In this document: positions 63,280 to 64,000 of the stretch, in pieces
Layout: the number at the start of each line of letters is the position of its first letter
How positions within the stretch are numbered: the first letter of the stretch is position 1
Assembly: GCF_008001015.1 (NCBI RefSeq)
Contig: NZ_CP042862.1
Span: 1,674,001-1,738,000, forward strand
DNA from: Serinicoccus profundi
Lineage (GTDB): Bacteria; Actinomycetota; Actinomycetes; Actinomycetales; Dermatophilaceae
Length of the DNA stretch: 64,000 nucleotides
Reading direction: 5' to 3'
Program-made: the position numbers and the translations under genes
Notes under the pieces: generated by a model
Told to the model about the DNA's origin: nothing
Databases searched by the model: none
Seen by the model: only the letters and a program-made list of their open reading frames with translations

Positions 63280-64000
63280 TCAGACGATATGCCGGTGGAT
63301 CGCGCCCGCGGTCTCGCGCAGCGGCTCCCCGCCGCCGCCCCAGCGCAGCGCGATGATCTCGCTGGCGATGCTCACCGCCGTCTCCTCCGGCGTCCGGGCA
63401 CCGAGGTCGAGACCGATCGGGCTGCGCAGGCGGGAGAGCTGGTCCTCGGTCAGGCCGACATCGCGCAGCCGGGCCAGGCGGTCCTCGTGGGTGCGGCGCG
63501 AGCCCATCGCGCCGACGTAGGCCAGGTCGGGGGCGTCCGGGCCGAGCAGCACCTCGAGCAGGGGCACGTCGAACTTCGGGTCGTGGGTGAGGACGCAGGC
63601 GACCGTGCGCGCGTCGAGCGCGTCCTGCTCGACCTGGGACTCGACATACCGGTGCGGCCAGGAGACGACGACCTCGTCGGCGTCCGGGAAGCGGCTGCGC
63701 GTCGCGAAGACCGGGCGGGCGTCGCAGACCGTCACGCGGTAGCCGAGGAAGCTGCCCATCCGGGCCACCGCGGAGGCGAAGTCGATCGCGCCGAAGACGA
63801 GCATCCGCGGGCGGGGGGCGTAGGAGGCGACGAAGACGCGCATGCCCTCGCCGCGCCGCTCACCGTCCGGGCCGTACTCCAGCGTGGCGGTCCGACCCTG
63901 CGCGAGCATGCCGCGCGCGTCGTCGGTGACGGCGGCGTCGGCCCGGTCGCTGCCGAGCGTGCCGACGACCGACGCCGGCTCCGGGCGGACCACGAGCCGC
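63280..64000 (-). CDS. XdhC/CoxI-family accessory protein, partial
   Basis: C-terminal about 240 residues. A Rossmann-like stretch [19 protein letters not shown] and the [17 protein letters not shown] motif are typical of XdhC, which delivers or inserts the sulfurated molybdenum cofactor. The gene runs off the right edge; the N-terminal XdhC_CoxI domain is outside the window. A Met/Val at the edge is not the true start. Confidence 0.9.
   Translation of the reverse strand, partial: RLVVRPEPASVVGTLGSDRADAAVTDDARGMLAQGRTATLEYGPDGERRGEGMRVFVASYAPRPRMLVFGAIDFASAVARMGSFLGYRVTVCDARPVFATRSRFPDADEVVVSWPHRYVESQVEQDALDARTVACVLTHDPKFDVPLLEVLLGPDAPDLAYVGAMGSRRTHEDRLARLRDVGLTEDQLSRLRSPIGLDLGARTPEETAVSIASEIIALRWGGGGEPLRETAGAIHRHIV

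Noticed and set aside
1-64000. GGTATGCC as a polar FtsK-orienting (KOPS-like) motif
   Set aside because: Copies occur in both orientations on the same side of the dif site, so no polarity is visible by eye.

Overview
The window is high-GC actinobacterial chromosome. RbpA, the Pup ligase/deamidase pair, mycothiol ligase MshC, an F420-type oxidoreductase and the Ppm1-Lnt pair all point to Actinobacteria. The gene set and codon use fit Micrococcales (Intrasporangiaceae/Ornithinimicrobiaceae range, e.g. Serinicoccus, Ornithinimicrobium or Janibacter relatives); the genus is an inference. Most of the window is single-copy core chromosome with one intact insertion sequence. I saw no rRNA, tRNA or CRISPR array.

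Layout. 0-9 kb: rhodanese, TrmA-type RNA methyltransferase, DoxX, HIT, hydrolase, lipoprotein, cupin, YihY, aldo/keto reductase and SSB-like genes, with a candidate chromosome dimer-resolution site (dif) at 5825-5852, so the replication terminus is probably here. 9-18 kb: acyltransferase, glucose-6-phosphate 1-epimerase-like, AI-2E exporter, CsbD, UMF1-type MFS, rbpA, fxsA, ppm1 and lnt. 18-23 kb: a KamA-family radical SAM gene, ybaK, an Lrp regulator, and an IS1380-family element whose 4-bp CTAG target duplication falls on the lrp promoter. 23-33 kb: 5'-3' exonuclease, PAP2 phosphatase, thiolase, Ski2-like helicase, diacylglycerol kinase, tatC, tatA, pafC, pafB. 33-39 kb: a plus-strand block (DUF3866, frameshifted DUF222/HNH, glutaminase, Na+/H+ antiporter) that separates pafB from the rest of the Pup locus. 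39-48 kb: two FKBP genes, pafA, pup, dop, a frameshifted MFS/carboxypeptidase-regulatory fusion, the ARC/Mpa ATPase and trmI. 48-58 kb: site-2 protease, RecB-like nuclease, PAC2, HAD, mshC, kinase-like SCO1664 family, DUF3090, histidine phosphatase, LLM oxidoreductase, acidic protein, DUF5703, M20 peptidase. 58-64 kb: a molybdenum hydroxylase operon (coxS, coxL, coxM, coxG plus a zinc-ribbon ORF) with xdhC/coxI running off the right edge.

How it works together. The Pup genes form a complete pupylation set (Pup ending GGQ, Dop to deamidate it, PafA to ligate it, ARC to unfold tagged proteins). There is no prcB/prcA between pup and pafA, where they normally lie, and ARC lacks the C-terminal proteasome-docking tail. 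This resembles proteasome-free pupylation as in Corynebacterium.

Sequence-level patterns worth attention: (i) a 32-bp-period intergenic tandem repeat at four places; (ii) a 52-bp palindromic tandem repeat upstream of the M20 peptidase promoter; (iii) a strongly over-represented octamer GGTATGCC/GGCATACC that appears even where it forces rare codons; (iv) a very regular TAnnnT box 6-8 bp before start codons, i.e. many leaderless genes, several of which use the upstream gene's TAG stop as the TA of their -10; (v) four apparent single-base losses in short C/G runs, which look more like sequencing errors than true pseudogenes.
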